Assembly: GCF_900105385.1 (NCBI RefSeq)
Contig: NZ_LT629772.1
Location: forward strand, 4,898,001-4,962,000
Source of the DNA: Microlunatus soli
Lineage (GTDB): Bacteria; Actinomycetota; Actinomycetes; Propionibacteriales; Propionibacteriaceae
DNA: 64,000 bases
Direction of reading: 5' to 3'
Positions 8,512 to 16,962 of this stretch are shown here, one piece after another; position 1 is the stretch's first letter, and every line of letters begins with the position of its first letter. Under the pieces are notes generated by a model. The model did no database searches. It was given only the letters and a program-made list of their open reading frames with translations, and was not told the DNA's origin. The position numbers and the translations under genes were made by a program.

Positions 8512-11148
8512 TCAGCTGACGTCGGTGAGCAGCTTGCCGCGGGCCTCGCGACGGCGGTGCTGCTCGGCCGGATCGGGCACCGGGACAGCAGCGATCAGTC
8601 GCTTGGTGTAGTCCTGCTGCGGCTTGTTCAGCACCTGCTGGCGATCGCCGATCTCGACCAGCTCACCGTGCTGCATCACCGCGACCCGATGGGCCAGCGA
8701 GTCGACGACGGCCAGGTCGTGGCTGATGAACAGGCAGGCGAACTGCAGTTCGGCCTGCAGCTCGTCGAAGAGCTCCAGCACCCGGGCCTGGACCGACACG
8801 TCCAGGGCGGAAGTGGGTTCGTCGGCGATCAGCAGATCGGGATCGAGGGCAAGGGCTCGGGCCAGGCTGACCCGTTGCCGTTGGCCACCGGAGAGCTCGT
8901 GCGGATAGCGGCCGGCGTAGTTGCCGGGCAGCTGGACCCGATCCAGCAGCTGCTGAACCTTGGCCCTCTGATCGGCGGCCGACAGCGGACTCTGGACGTG
9001 CAACGGCTCGGCGATGCAGTCGGCGATCGTCAGGTGGGGGTTCAGCGAAGCGGCCGGGTCCTGGAAGACGAAGCCGAACCGTCCCCGATGGCTGCGCAGC
9101 TGGGCGTCGGTCAGCTCGGAGATCTCGGTGCCGCTGACGGTCACCGATCCGGAGGTCGGCTTCTGCAGGCCGACGCAGGTCCGGCCGACGGTCGACTTGC
9201 CCGAGCCGGACTCGCCGACCAGGCCGAGGACCTCGCCGCGGTGGATCTCGAACCCGACCCGATCGACGGCCCGGAACGACGGCTGGCCGATCCGGCCGGG
9301 GAACTCCACCACCAGATCGTCAACGGTCAGCACGAGTTGGTCGGCCTTGTCGCCGGCCGGTGTGGTGCCGGTGCCGCGGCCCAGGTGCGGAACAGCCTCC
9401 AGCAACCGCTGGGTGTAGGGATGCTGCGGGGTGTCGAACAGTGACTCGACCGGAGCCTCCTCCACGACGTTGCCGCGATACATCACCACCACCCGGTCGG
9501 CGATGTCGGCGACCACACCCATGTTGTGGGTGATCAACACGATCGCCGTGCCGAGCCGGTCGCGCAGCGACAGCAGCAGCTCCAGGATCGCTGCCTGGAC
9601 GGTGACATCGAGGGCGGTGGTCGGCTCATCGGCGATGATCACATCGGGTTCGCAGGCGATCGCCATCGCGATCACCACCCGCTGCTTCTGGCCGCCGGAC
9701 AGCTGATGCGGGTAGTAGTCGACCCGACGCTCCGGGTCGGGCAGACCGACCAGATCCAACAGCTCGATCGCGCGGGCACGGGCGTCCTTGCGGCTGATCT
9801 TGCGATGGGCCCGGATCCCTTCGGCCAGCTGCCAGCCGACCGTGTAGACCGGGTTCAGCGCCGTCGACGGCTCCTGGAAGATCATCGAGATCTGGTCCCC
9901 TCGGACCGGCCGGAGCGCACCCGAGGACAGGCCCAGCAATTCACGGTCGCGAAGTTTGGCCGACCCTGCTGCATGCGCGGTCGACGGCAGCAGGCCGAGG
10001 ACGGCTCGGGTGCTGACCGACTTACCGGACCCGGATTCGCCGACCACCGCGACCACCTCGCCGGGATCGACGGCGAAGCTCACCCCGTTGACCGCGTTCA
10101 CGATGCCGGCGTCGGTGTCGAAACGGACGGTCAGATCCTGCAGGCTGAGGGTGGCGACCTTCTTCCGCTCCTTGTCGTCGATCACCACCGGTTCGGTGAT
10201 CTTGGCGTCGGTACCGACCGTGGACTCGAACTCGGATGCGACTTCCTGCTCGTCGGCCGAGCCACCGCCGGAACGGGTCCGCAGCAGCGGATTGAGGACG
10301 TCGTTCAGGCTCTCGCCGACCAGGGTCACGCCGAGCACCATCAACACGATCGCCAGCCCCGGGAAGATCCCGGTCCACCAGATTCCGTTGGTGGCATCGG
10401 ACATCGCCCGATTGAGGTCGTAACCCCACTCGGCCGCGGCCGACGGCTCGATGCCCAGGCCGAGGAACCCCAAGCCGGCAAGGGTGAGGATGGCTTCGGA
10501 GGCATTCAGGGTGGCGATCACCGGCAACGTGCCGGCGACATTGGACAGGATGTGCTTGAACAGGATCCGCGGAGTCCGGGCGCCGACGACCCGAGCGGCG
10601 TCGACGTAGGGCTCCACCTTGACCGAGACGGTGGCGTTGCGCACCACCCGGAAATACTGCGGGATGAACACCACGGTGATCGAGATCGCCGCGGCCAGGA
10701 TGCCGGTGACCAGCCCGCTCTGGCCGCCGCCGACGATGATCGACACCACGATCGCCAGCAGTAGCGAGGGGAAGCTGTACATCGCGTCCATGATCAACAC
10801 CAGTACGCGGTCGACCGGTCCGCCGAGGTATCCGGAGATCAGACCCAGCGGGACCCCGACGACGATCGAGATGATCACCGCGACGATGATCACGATCACT
10901 GCAGTGCGGGCACCGTAGACGACCCGGGAGAGTACGTCCTGGCCACCGACCGTGGTGCCGAACCAGTGCGCTGCGGACGGGTGTTGCTGGGTGCCGAAGA
11001 CGGCGCTGCCGATCCGGTCGGCGTTGAAGCCGTACGGGGCGATCAGTGGGGCGAAGATCGCCAGCAGGATGAAGAAGGCGACGATGGCGAAGCCGGCGAA
11101 CAGCATGAAGCGCTGCAGTCCGCGGGTCATCCGGATAGTGGAAAGCAT
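8512..11148 (-). CDS. Dipeptide/oligopeptide ABC transporter: DppC-type permease fused to two ATPases (DppD-DppF)
   Basis: An 878-residue fusion. Residues 1-~290 are a DppC-like inner permease with about six spans. A linker (about 290-335) follows. The first ATPase has Walker A GESGSGKS (370-377), signature LSGGQ (484-488) and Walker B IIADEP (504-509). The second has Walker A at about 645-652 (GESGSGKS), LSGGQ (753-757) and LLIADEP. In most bacteria these are three separate subunits. I chose ATG 11148, 9 bases after GGGAG; the in-frame TTG 11154 is too close to that site. It lies 14 bases after the DppB permease gene and is surely co-transcribed. Both ATPase sites look intact. It should power peptide import with the SBP and permease upstream. 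Confidence 0.93.
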   Translation of the reverse strand: MLSTIRMTRGLQRFMLFAGFAIVAFFILLAIFAPLIAPYGFNADRIGSAVFGTQQHPSAAHWFGTTVGGQDVLSRVVYGARTAVIVIIVAVIISIVVGVPLGLISGYLGGPVDRVLVLIMDAMYSFPSLLLAIVVSIIVGGGQSGLVTGILAAAISITVVFIPQYFRVVRNATVSVKVEPYVDAARVVGARTPRILFKHILSNVAGTLPVIATLNASEAILTLAGLGFLGLGIEPSAAAEWGYDLNRAMSDATNGIWWTGIFPGLAIVLMVLGVTLVGESLNDVLNPLLRTRSGGGSADEQEVASEFESTVGTDAKITEPVVIDDKERKKVATLSLQDLTVRFDTDAGIVNAVNGVSFAVDPGEVVAVVGESGSGKSVSTRAVLGLLPSTAHAAGSAKLRDRELLGLSSGALRPVRGDQISMIFQEPSTALNPVYTVGWQLAEGIRAHRKISRKDARARAIELLDLVGLPDPERRVDYYPHQLSGGQKQRVVIAMAIACEPDVIIADEPTTALDVTVQAAILELLLSLRDRLGTAIVLITHNMGVVADIADRVVVMYRGNVVEEAPVESLFDTPQHPYTQRLLEAVPHLGRGTGTTPAGDKADQLVLTVDDLVVEFPGRIGQPSFRAVDRVGFEIHRGEVLGLVGESGSGKSTVGRTCVGLQKPTSGSVTVSGTEISELTDAQLRSHRGRFGFVFQDPAASLNPHLTIADCIAEPLHVQSPLSAADQRAKVQQLLDRVQLPGNYAGRYPHELSGGQRQRVSLARALALDPDLLIADEPTSALDVSVQARVLELFDELQAELQFACLFISHDLAVVDSLAHRVAVMQHGELVEIGDRQQVLNKPQQDYTKRLIAAVPVPDPAEQHRRREARGKLLTDVS

Positions 11149-11162
11149 GATCAACTACTCCC

Positions 11163-12248
11163 TCAGAACCGGACGCGGGGGTCGACGAGTGCGACGATGA
11201 AATCGATCAACACCGACACCAACGCGACGATGATCGCGAACACCGTGACGATGCCCTGGACGGCGATGAAGTCGCGTTTGAGCAGGTACTGGCCGAGCGT
11301 GTAACCCAGGCCCTGCCACTCGAAGGTGGTCTCGGTCAACAATGCGCCACCGAGCATCATCGCGATCTGCATGCCCATCACGGTGACGACCGGCACCAGG
11401 GCGTTGCGGAAGGCGTGCTTGTTGAGCACCCGGCGTTCGTTGATGCCGCGGGCCCGGGCGGCGATCACGTAGTCCATCCGCAACGTCTGCAGCAGATTGA
11501 CCCGGACCAGTCGCAGGAAGACCCCGCCGGTCAACAGGCCGAGGGCGACCGCGGGCAGCACCGCATGTTGCAGCACGTCGGTGATCAGCTTGGGGTCTCC
11601 CCACAGGACCGCGTCGACGAGCATGATGTGGGTGCGCGGCTGGACGTGTTGCAGGGTCAACTCGGTGGCGGTACTCGCCCGGCCGGCGACCGGCCAGCCG
11701 AACGGCGCGAACGCCAGCTTGAGCAGCAGTCCGAGGAAGAAGACCGGTGCCGCGTAAACCAGGATCGCGAACAGCCGGAGGGCGACGTCGGGCAACCGAT
11801 CCCGGTAGCGGGCTGCGATCCGGCCCAGCGGAATCCCGATCAGGAACGCGACGATCAAGGCATACACCGACAACTCGAAGGTCGCCGCACCGTTGACCTT
11901 GAGGATCTCACTGATCGCCCGGTGATCGGTCAGGGTGGTGCCGAAGTCGAGCCGGACGATGCCGCCCAGGTATTCGCCGTACTGCACGATCAGCGGCCGG
12001 TCCAGGCCCGCCTCGGCCTTGCGCAACGCGATCTGTTCCGGGCTCATCTTGCCGCCCAGCGCTGCGCTGATCGGATCGCCGATCACCCGCATCAGCAGGA
12101 AGACCAGGGTGACCAGGATCCACAACATCGGGATCACCAGCCCGATCCGGACCAGCATGTAGCGCAGCAGCGGCGGCATCCCGCGGCGACCGCGGGTCAC
12201 CGGCGCGGCGGGCGGCTCGGTCGGGGCCAGAAGTTCGGTGGTTGCCAT
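11163..12248 (-). CDS. Dipeptide/oligopeptide ABC transporter permease, DppB type
   Basis: A 361-residue inner-membrane protein with a first span at about residues 30-55 (LLRYMLVRIGLVIPMLWILV) and the DppB/OppB hallmark of a long periplasmic-side segment. The cytoplasmic EAA loop is visible near DYVIAARARGINERRVLNKH, about 80 residues from the end. It pairs with the permease domain fused to the ATPases in the next gene, 14 bases downstream. The SBP gene is 91 bases upstream across a strong hairpin. Confidence 0.94.
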   Translation of the reverse strand: MATTELLAPTEPPAAPVTRGRRGMPPLLRYMLVRIGLVIPMLWILVTLVFLLMRVIGDPISAALGGKMSPEQIALRKAEAGLDRPLIVQYGEYLGGIVRLDFGTTLTDHRAISEILKVNGAATFELSVYALIVAFLIGIPLGRIAARYRDRLPDVALRLFAILVYAAPVFFLGLLLKLAFAPFGWPVAGRASTATELTLQHVQPRTHIMLVDAVLWGDPKLITDVLQHAVLPAVALGLLTGGVFLRLVRVNLLQTLRMDYVIAARARGINERRVLNKHAFRNALVPVVTVMGMQIAMMLGGALLTETTFEWQGLGYTLGQYLLKRDFIAVQGIVTVFAIIVALVSVLIDFIVALVDPRVRF

Positions 12249-12267
12249 GTGATTTCCCCTCGCAGGC

Positions 12268-12303
12268 CAACGGCGGGCCGAGCACAGGGCTGGCCCGCCG
12301 TTG
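12268..12303 (-). terminator. Intercistronic hairpin between SBP and permease genes
   Basis: A perfect 12-bp stem (12268-12279 with 12292-12303) around a 12-base loop, very GC-rich and without a U-run. It lies after the solute-binding protein gene and before the permease genes on the minus strand. Such hairpins often stop 3' exonucleases or attenuate read-through, giving excess SBP over membrane subunits. That role is inferred from position. Confidence 0.65.
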
Positions 12304-12339
12304 TCGCTGACTATGGCGTGGTCGTTCGGGTTCGGGACG

Positions 12340-13941
12340 TCACTTCGACAGTGAGGTGAAACGGAACTTGAAGCTCGGGTCGAGGGTGTTCTTCACACCC
12401 TTGACCTCATTCTTGGCGACCGCGACCTGCGACCCGGTCAGCAGCGGCAGGATCGAGACCTCCTTGGCCGACAGATCCTGGATCTTGACCAGGGTCTTCT
12501 TGCGGCTGGCCTCATCGGAGTCGGTGACCTCGGAGTCCAGCAGCTTGGTCATCGCCGGGTTCTCGTAATGGTTGTCCACGAAGTTGTCCGGCGCGAAGAA
12601 CGGCGTCAGGTAGTTGTCGGAATCAGGGAAGTCGGGGAACCAGCCGAGCTGGTAGATCGGGTAGCTGTCCTTGACCCGCTCGGCGTTGTAGGTGGTCCAC
12701 TCCGCCGACTGCAGCTTGACCGTGAACAGGCCGGTGGCCTCCAGCTGCCGCTTGATCGCGTTGTACTCGTCGGCCGAGCTGGAACCGTAGTGATCCGGGT
12801 TGTACCACAGGTCGAGGTTGACCGGTGCCTTCACTCCGGCATCCTTCAGATACTTGGCGGCCTTGGCCTTGTCGGGCTTCTCGCCGTACAGATCCTTGAA
12901 CGGGGTCGCGGCGGCCAGCTGGCCCTCGGGAATCGGGGACCACTCCGGGGTCACGGTGCCCTTGTAGACCTCGTCGGCGATCGCCTGCCGGTCGACCGAG
13001 GACGCCATCGCCTGCCGGATCGCCAGCTTCTGCTTGTCGTTGTCGCCCGGCATCGTCTTCAGGTTGAACACCAGGTAGCGCGACTCGCCGCCCGGGCCGG
13101 TGTGCACGGTCAGGCCGTCGACACCCTTCAGGTTGGCGATGTCGGTCGGGGTCAGCGACCGGTAGGCGACGTCGATGTCCTTGTTCTGGATGTCCAGCTT
13201 GAGGTTGTTGGCGTCGGCGTAGTACTTCATCGTCACTGCATCCAGCTTCGGCTTGCCGTAGGTGCCGTTGTAGTCCGGATTGGCCTTGAACTCGGCCAGC
13301 TGGTTCTTCTGGTAGCTGGTGATCGTGTACGGCCCCGAGGTGCCCTTGGACTTCACCACCTCGTCATCGCTGAGCACCTTGTCGGCCGGGTAGCTCTCCT
13401 CGTCGACGATCGGACCGGCGGAGGTGACCAACACCTGCGGGAAGGTCTGATCGTTGGGCGACTTGAGGGTGAAGACGACCTTGTTGCCCTCGGCCTTCAC
13501 CGACTTCATCGCGCCCAACAGGGCGGCCGGACCGTTCGGGTCGTTGATCTTGCGGATCCGGTTGAACGAGAAGGCGACGTCGGACGCGCTCAGCTCGTGG
13601 CCGTTGGCGAACTTCAGCCCGTCCTTCATCTCGCAGGTGTAGACGGTGGGCTTGGTGAAGTCGCAGCTCTTGGCCGCGTCGGGCTGCGGGGTGGTCTCGC
13701 CCTCTGGGAAGTTCAGCAGGTAGGAATAGACCTGGGTCTGCACGTTGAGTGAGCCGTTGTCATACGAACCGGCGGGGTCGATCGAGACCACCTTGTCCGT
13801 CGTTCCGACGATGACGGCGGCTGCATTGCCGCCCTCGCCACCGCCGCCACTGTTTCCGGGGTTGCCGGCGCCGCAACCGGCAATGGCCAGGGTCAGCGAT
13901 CCGAGCCCCGCGACGAGGGCTGCTGCGCGCTTGCGATTCAA
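12340..13941 (-). CDS. Peptide ABC transporter substrate-binding lipoprotein (SBP family 5)
   Basis: A 533-residue secreted lipoprotein. The signal peptide NRKRAAALVAGLGSLTLAIAG is followed by lipobox Cys (LAIAGC) at about residue 22-23 and a low-complexity G/N linker. Mature-domain motifs include the DPAGSYDNGSLNVQTQVYSYL opening typical of DppA/OppA. I chose TTG 13941, seven bases after AGGAG, because it gives a normal lipoprotein signal; an in-frame extension to 14064 has no signal-like content. It leads the operon with the DppB permease and the fused permease/ATPase. It binds peptides or a similar ligand at the outer face of the membrane. Confidence 0.92.
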   Translation of the reverse strand: MNRKRAAALVAGLGSLTLAIAGCGAGNPGNSGGGGEGGNAAAVIVGTTDKVVSIDPAGSYDNGSLNVQTQVYSYLLNFPEGETTPQPDAAKSCDFTKPTVYTCEMKDGLKFANGHELSASDVAFSFNRIRKINDPNGPAALLGAMKSVKAEGNKVVFTLKSPNDQTFPQVLVTSAGPIVDEESYPADKVLSDDEVVKSKGTSGPYTITSYQKNQLAEFKANPDYNGTYGKPKLDAVTMKYYADANNLKLDIQNKDIDVAYRSLTPTDIANLKGVDGLTVHTGPGGESRYLVFNLKTMPGDNDKQKLAIRQAMASSVDRQAIADEVYKGTVTPEWSPIPEGQLAAATPFKDLYGEKPDKAKAAKYLKDAGVKAPVNLDLWYNPDHYGSSSADEYNAIKRQLEATGLFTVKLQSAEWTTYNAERVKDSYPIYQLGWFPDFPDSDNYLTPFFAPDNFVDNHYENPAMTKLLDSEVTDSDEASRKKTLVKIQDLSAKEVSILPLLTGSQVAVAKNEVKGVKNTLDPSFKFRFTSLSK

Positions 13942-14172
13942 CTCGGTTCTCCTGAAGTCGGGTCCTCGTTCTGGTCGCCGCTGGTCGACCGGGGGTCCCG
14001 AACAACGGCATGTCCGTATGCTGGACGGGACCTTAACACTTGCGAGCCCGCAGGACGCATTCATGCTGGTCGCTCGGGGATCGGCGGCAACGGCACAAGT
14101 TTGATCGTGATGTCCGATTTCCGCTGCCGAATTCGCTGCGTTCTGTCGGTAATGACAGTCAGACTGTTATCC

Positions 14173-14667
14173 ATGAACGCCGTCAGAAGTCTGCGCACCC
14201 AGGTCGGCACCCTGACCGTCGAGGCCGACGATGCGGGTCTGCGATCTGTGCACTGGGGAGCGGACACCGAACAGCCGGGGTCGCCCGAAGCCGCTGGTAT
14301 CGCCGAGCAGGCGGTGCGGCAACTGGAGGAGTACTTCGCCGGCGAGCGGAGCAGCTTCGAGCTGCCGGTCGACCTGACCGGGCTCGGGGCCGCCAGCACG
14401 GCGGTGCTGACCGCCCTGAAGGACACCGTCGGCTACGGCGAGACCGTCACCTACGGCGAGCTCGCCGCCCGCAGCGGCTCGTCGGTTCCGGCCCGGGCGA
14501 TCGGCTCGATCATGGGCAGCAACCCGCTGCCGATCGTGATCGGCTGCCACCGCGTCGTGGCCGCCGACGGATTGGGTGGCTATTCCGGCGGCGAGCCGGG
14601 GCAGGGTCGACAGACCAAGGTGTGGTTGCTGGAGCATGAGGGCGCGCTGCCGCCGGCCCTGATCTGA
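14173..14667 (+). CDS. ogt: Methylated-DNA-protein-cysteine methyltransferase (variant active site)
   Basis: A 164-residue suicide repair enzyme that takes alkyl groups from O6-alkylguanine. The arginine-finger helix is VPARAIGSIMGSNPLP (R108, N117) and the acceptor cysteine C125 lies in IGCHRVV. Nearly all family members have PCHRV; here the proline is Gly124. Cys, His and Arg are kept, so activity is likely. I chose ATG 14173 because homologues start here; an upstream extension to 14101 has no recognisable content. No clear Shine-Dalgarno precedes this ATG. It diverges from the peptide transporter operon and converges on the DeoR gene. Confidence 0.88.
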   Translation: MNAVRSLRTQVGTLTVEADDAGLRSVHWGADTEQPGSPEAAGIAEQAVRQLEEYFAGERSSFELPVDLTGLGAASTAVLTALKDTVGYGETVTYGELAARSGSSVPARAIGSIMGSNPLPIVIGCHRVVAADGLGGYSGGEPGQGRQTKVWLLEHEGALPPALI

Positions 14668-14670
14668 GGT

Positions 14671-15480
14671 TCAGTCGGGCAGCAGCACCTCGACACCTGC
14701 CGCGTCCAGGGCCTCGGCCAACGGCGGTGCGGGCGGCGCGTCGGTGACCAGGTAGTCGGCCGCTGCGAGGTCGGAGATCTTGGCGAACAGCCGACGGCCG
14801 AACTTCTGCGCGTCGGCCAGCACGGCCACTCGTTCGGCGCAGTTCATCATCTCCCGCATCATCGCCGCCTCCGCGAGGTTGCTGGTGGTGAAGCCGGCGT
14901 CGGCCGAGACGGCTCCGACGCCGATCAGCGCCAGGTCGCCGTTGATGTCGAGTTCGTTGCCGCCGGCGTCGCGGAAGCTGACCGGCCCGATGGTGGCCAG
15001 GGTGGTGGCCCGGACCGCGCCGCCGAACATGTACACCTCGCGCACCACCGACGAACCGAACGCCGGTGGCACCAGCAGGTTGTTGGTGGCGACGGTGAGG
15101 TCGTGGTGGTCGCGCAGGGCGCGCGCCACCGCGAGCACCGTGGTGCCGCCGTTCATGATGATCGTCGAGCCGTTGTCGACCAGCCGGGCCGCGACCTCGG
15201 CGATCCGGCCCTTCTCCGCCTCCTGCTCGGTCAGCCGGACGTCGACCGCTCGATCCAGCTGGCGGGCGGCGGCCGAGCTGACGGCCCCGCCGTAGGTGCG
15301 GACCAATCGGCCGTCGGCGCTGAGTCGGTCCAGATCGCGACGGATGGTGTCGATCGAGACGCCGAAGCGCTCGGCGAGTGACCCGACGGTCACCTGGCCG
15401 ACCTCGTCGAGGTGGGCCAGCAGGCGTGCCTTCCGACCGGCCGGCAGTTGGCGCTGCCCGTCGTCGCCGGCTGCGGGCAT
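14671..15480 (-). CDS. DeoR/GlpR-family transcriptional regulator
   Basis: A 269-residue repressor. The N-terminal helix-turn-helix is VTVGSLAERFGVSIDTIRRDL at about 31-51, with the DeoR signature DLDRLSADGRLVRTYGGAV after it. The C-terminal sugar-phosphate sensor domain shows IIMNGGTTVLAVARAL and VATNNLLV. DeoR proteins usually sense a phosphorylated sugar. It is divergent from the sugar importer/aldolase/kinase operon at 15664-20937, which is the likely target. Two related 26-bp elements lie in the shared promoter region. Confidence 0.93.
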   Translation of the reverse strand: MPAAGDDGQRQLPAGRKARLLAHLDEVGQVTVGSLAERFGVSIDTIRRDLDRLSADGRLVRTYGGAVSSAAARQLDRAVDVRLTEQEAEKGRIAEVAARLVDNGSTIIMNGGTTVLAVARALRDHHDLTVATNNLLVPPAFGSSVVREVYMFGGAVRATTLATIGPVSFRDAGGNELDINGDLALIGVGAVSADAGFTTSNLAEAAMMREMMNCAERVAVLADAQKFGRRLFAKISDLAAADYLVTDAPPAPPLAEALDAAGVEVLLPD

Positions 15481-15547
15481 GGTGCTCCTTGCGCTCGGAT
15501 CCGTTCAGGAGCTGCAGACTATCGCAACTTCTCGGCAGGTGTCGCAC

Positions 15548-15573
15548 AGAAGCGCAGTAAACGCAGCAAACTG
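15548..15573. promoter_or_regulatory. Candidate DeoR operator, copy 1
   Basis: Begins AGAAGCGCA and shares 18 of 26 positions with a second element that starts 53 bases downstream, about five helical turns. It also contains a perfect inverted repeat, CGCAGT (15553-15558) with ACTGCG (15570-15575). Location between the DeoR gene and the sugar importer suggests DeoR binding, by inference. Confidence 0.5.
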
Positions 15574-15600
15574 CGGTGCGTGCCTCTTGCGATGCCGCAG

Positions 15601-15626
15601 AGAAGCGCATTAACCTGCACAAACCG
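15601..15626. promoter_or_regulatory. Candidate DeoR operator, copy 2, over the importer promoter
   Basis: Direct repeat of the element at 15548 (AGAAGCGCA, TAA and CAAAC conserved). It covers the region where a -10 box would fall for TTGCGA (15587-15592) with a 17-base spacer. Binding here would block the importer promoter; binding both copies would allow looping. Inferred. Confidence 0.5.
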
Positions 15627-15663
15627 GCACAGATCGGTATTCATCTGAACAAGGGAGTTGACG

Positions 15664-16962
15664 ATGACAGTGCCTCGCAGGCTGCTGCGCCGCGCGACCC
15701 GGCTGGTGACCGTGCTGGTCGCCGCGACGATCCTCGCCGTACTGCCCGGCTGCAGTTCGGACTCCGGATCCGACGACGGACCGGTGACCCTCGAGTTCGC
15801 CCAGTGGTGGGCGGCCGAACTGCCCGACGGCGCGTTGGCGAAGCTGGTCACCGAGTTCGAGTCGCAGAACCCGGGGATCAAGATCAAGTTGCTGACCGCA
15901 CCCTTCGCCTCCACAAAACAACAGTTGATCTCCGGTGCGGCGTCCCGGACGCTGCCCGACGTGATGGGCCTGGACGGCTCCTGGGTCAACGACTTCACCC
16001 GCCAGCACGCGATCGCCGACCTGTCGGAGCTGATGACCCAGGCGAAGTACGACCCGAGCCAGCTCGCCAGCCAGGTCAAGGTCGACGGCAAGACGACGAT
16101 GATCCCGGTGGTCAACTTCGTCTACCCGATGTTCGTCAACAAGGACCTGCTGAAGAAGGCCGGTGTGTCGAAGGTGCCCTCGACACGGAGTGAGTTCAAG
16201 CGAGCCGCGATCAAGATCAGCAAGCTCGGTGGCAACGTCAAGGGCTGGGCACTGCCACTGGACTCCTCGGTCCCGGTCGGTGTCGGCAATGACGTGATGT
16301 CCTGGGCGTGGGCCTCCGGCGGCAGCATGCTCACCCCGGACGGCAAACCCGACCTCACCGGGCCGCAGGTGACCAGCGTCGTGCAGTACCTCAACGAGCT
16401 GAACGCCGCCGGCGTGATCTCCCCGGGCTACCTGACGATGAAGGAACAGGACAAGGTCGAGAAGTTCACCACCGGACAGGTCGGGATGGCGATCGACACG
16501 CTGGCTCACATCAACCTGATCCGGAAGAACAATCCGGAGCTCAACTTCACCGTCGCCCCGATCCCGGCGGTCGACGGCTACACCGGCAAACGCGGGCTGC
16601 CGTACGCGTCCTGGGGGATCGGTATCGCCGAATCGTCGGAGCACAAGGAAGAAGCGTTCAAGTTCGTCCAGTTCCTGCTCAGCAAGAAGGCCAACGGTGA
16701 GTTGAGCACACTGGCCAACGGATTCCCGGGCAACAAGACCGCCAAGCCCGACCTCAGCGAGAGTGATCCGCTGTTCCGCACCGCCTACGGCATCTACCGG
16801 AAGAGCAAGATCACCAACGAATTCGTCGGGATGCCGAAGTCGGAGGATCTGATGCGCAGCTTCGACGAGCAACTGCAACAGACGATGACCGGCAAGAAGA
16901 AGCCCGATGCCGCACTGGCAACCGCTCAACAGAGCTGGACGACGGCCATCTCGGGGTCCTGA
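15664..16962 (+). CDS. Sugar ABC transporter substrate-binding lipoprotein (SBP family 1)
   Basis: A 432-residue lipoprotein. A twin-basic signal peptide runs into lipobox LAVLPGC, then DGPVTLEFAQWWAAEL, the usual family-1 SBP opening. The body includes EFESQNPGIKIKLLTAPF and LPDVMGLDGSWVNDF, typical of MalE/UgpB-like proteins. I chose ATG 15664, 6 bases after AAGGGAG; a TTG at 15658 is too close. It is first in the operon SBP-permease-permease-aldolase-kinase. No ATPase gene is present in the operon. The ligand is probably an oligosaccharide or polyol; identity unknown. Confidence 0.93.
   Translation: MTVPRRLLRRATRLVTVLVAATILAVLPGCSSDSGSDDGPVTLEFAQWWAAELPDGALAKLVTEFESQNPGIKIKLLTAPFASTKQQLISGAASRTLPDVMGLDGSWVNDFTRQHAIADLSELMTQAKYDPSQLASQVKVDGKTTMIPVVNFVYPMFVNKDLLKKAGVSKVPSTRSEFKRAAIKISKLGGNVKGWALPLDSSVPVGVGNDVMSWAWASGGSMLTPDGKPDLTGPQVTSVVQYLNELNAAGVISPGYLTMKEQDKVEKFTTGQVGMAIDTLAHINLIRKNNPELNFTVAPIPAVDGYTGKRGLPYASWGIGIAESSEHKEEAFKFVQFLLSKKANGELSTLANGFPGNKTAKPDLSESDPLFRTAYGIYRKSKITNEFVGMPKSEDLMRSFDEQLQQTMTGKKKPDAALATAQQSWTTAISGS

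Noticed and set aside
13942-14172. Search for a promoter of the peptide transporter operon and of ogt
   Set aside because: A CTGTC-N6-GACAG repeat (14143-14158) and some -10-like hexamers occur, but no convincing -35/-10 pair could be assigned.
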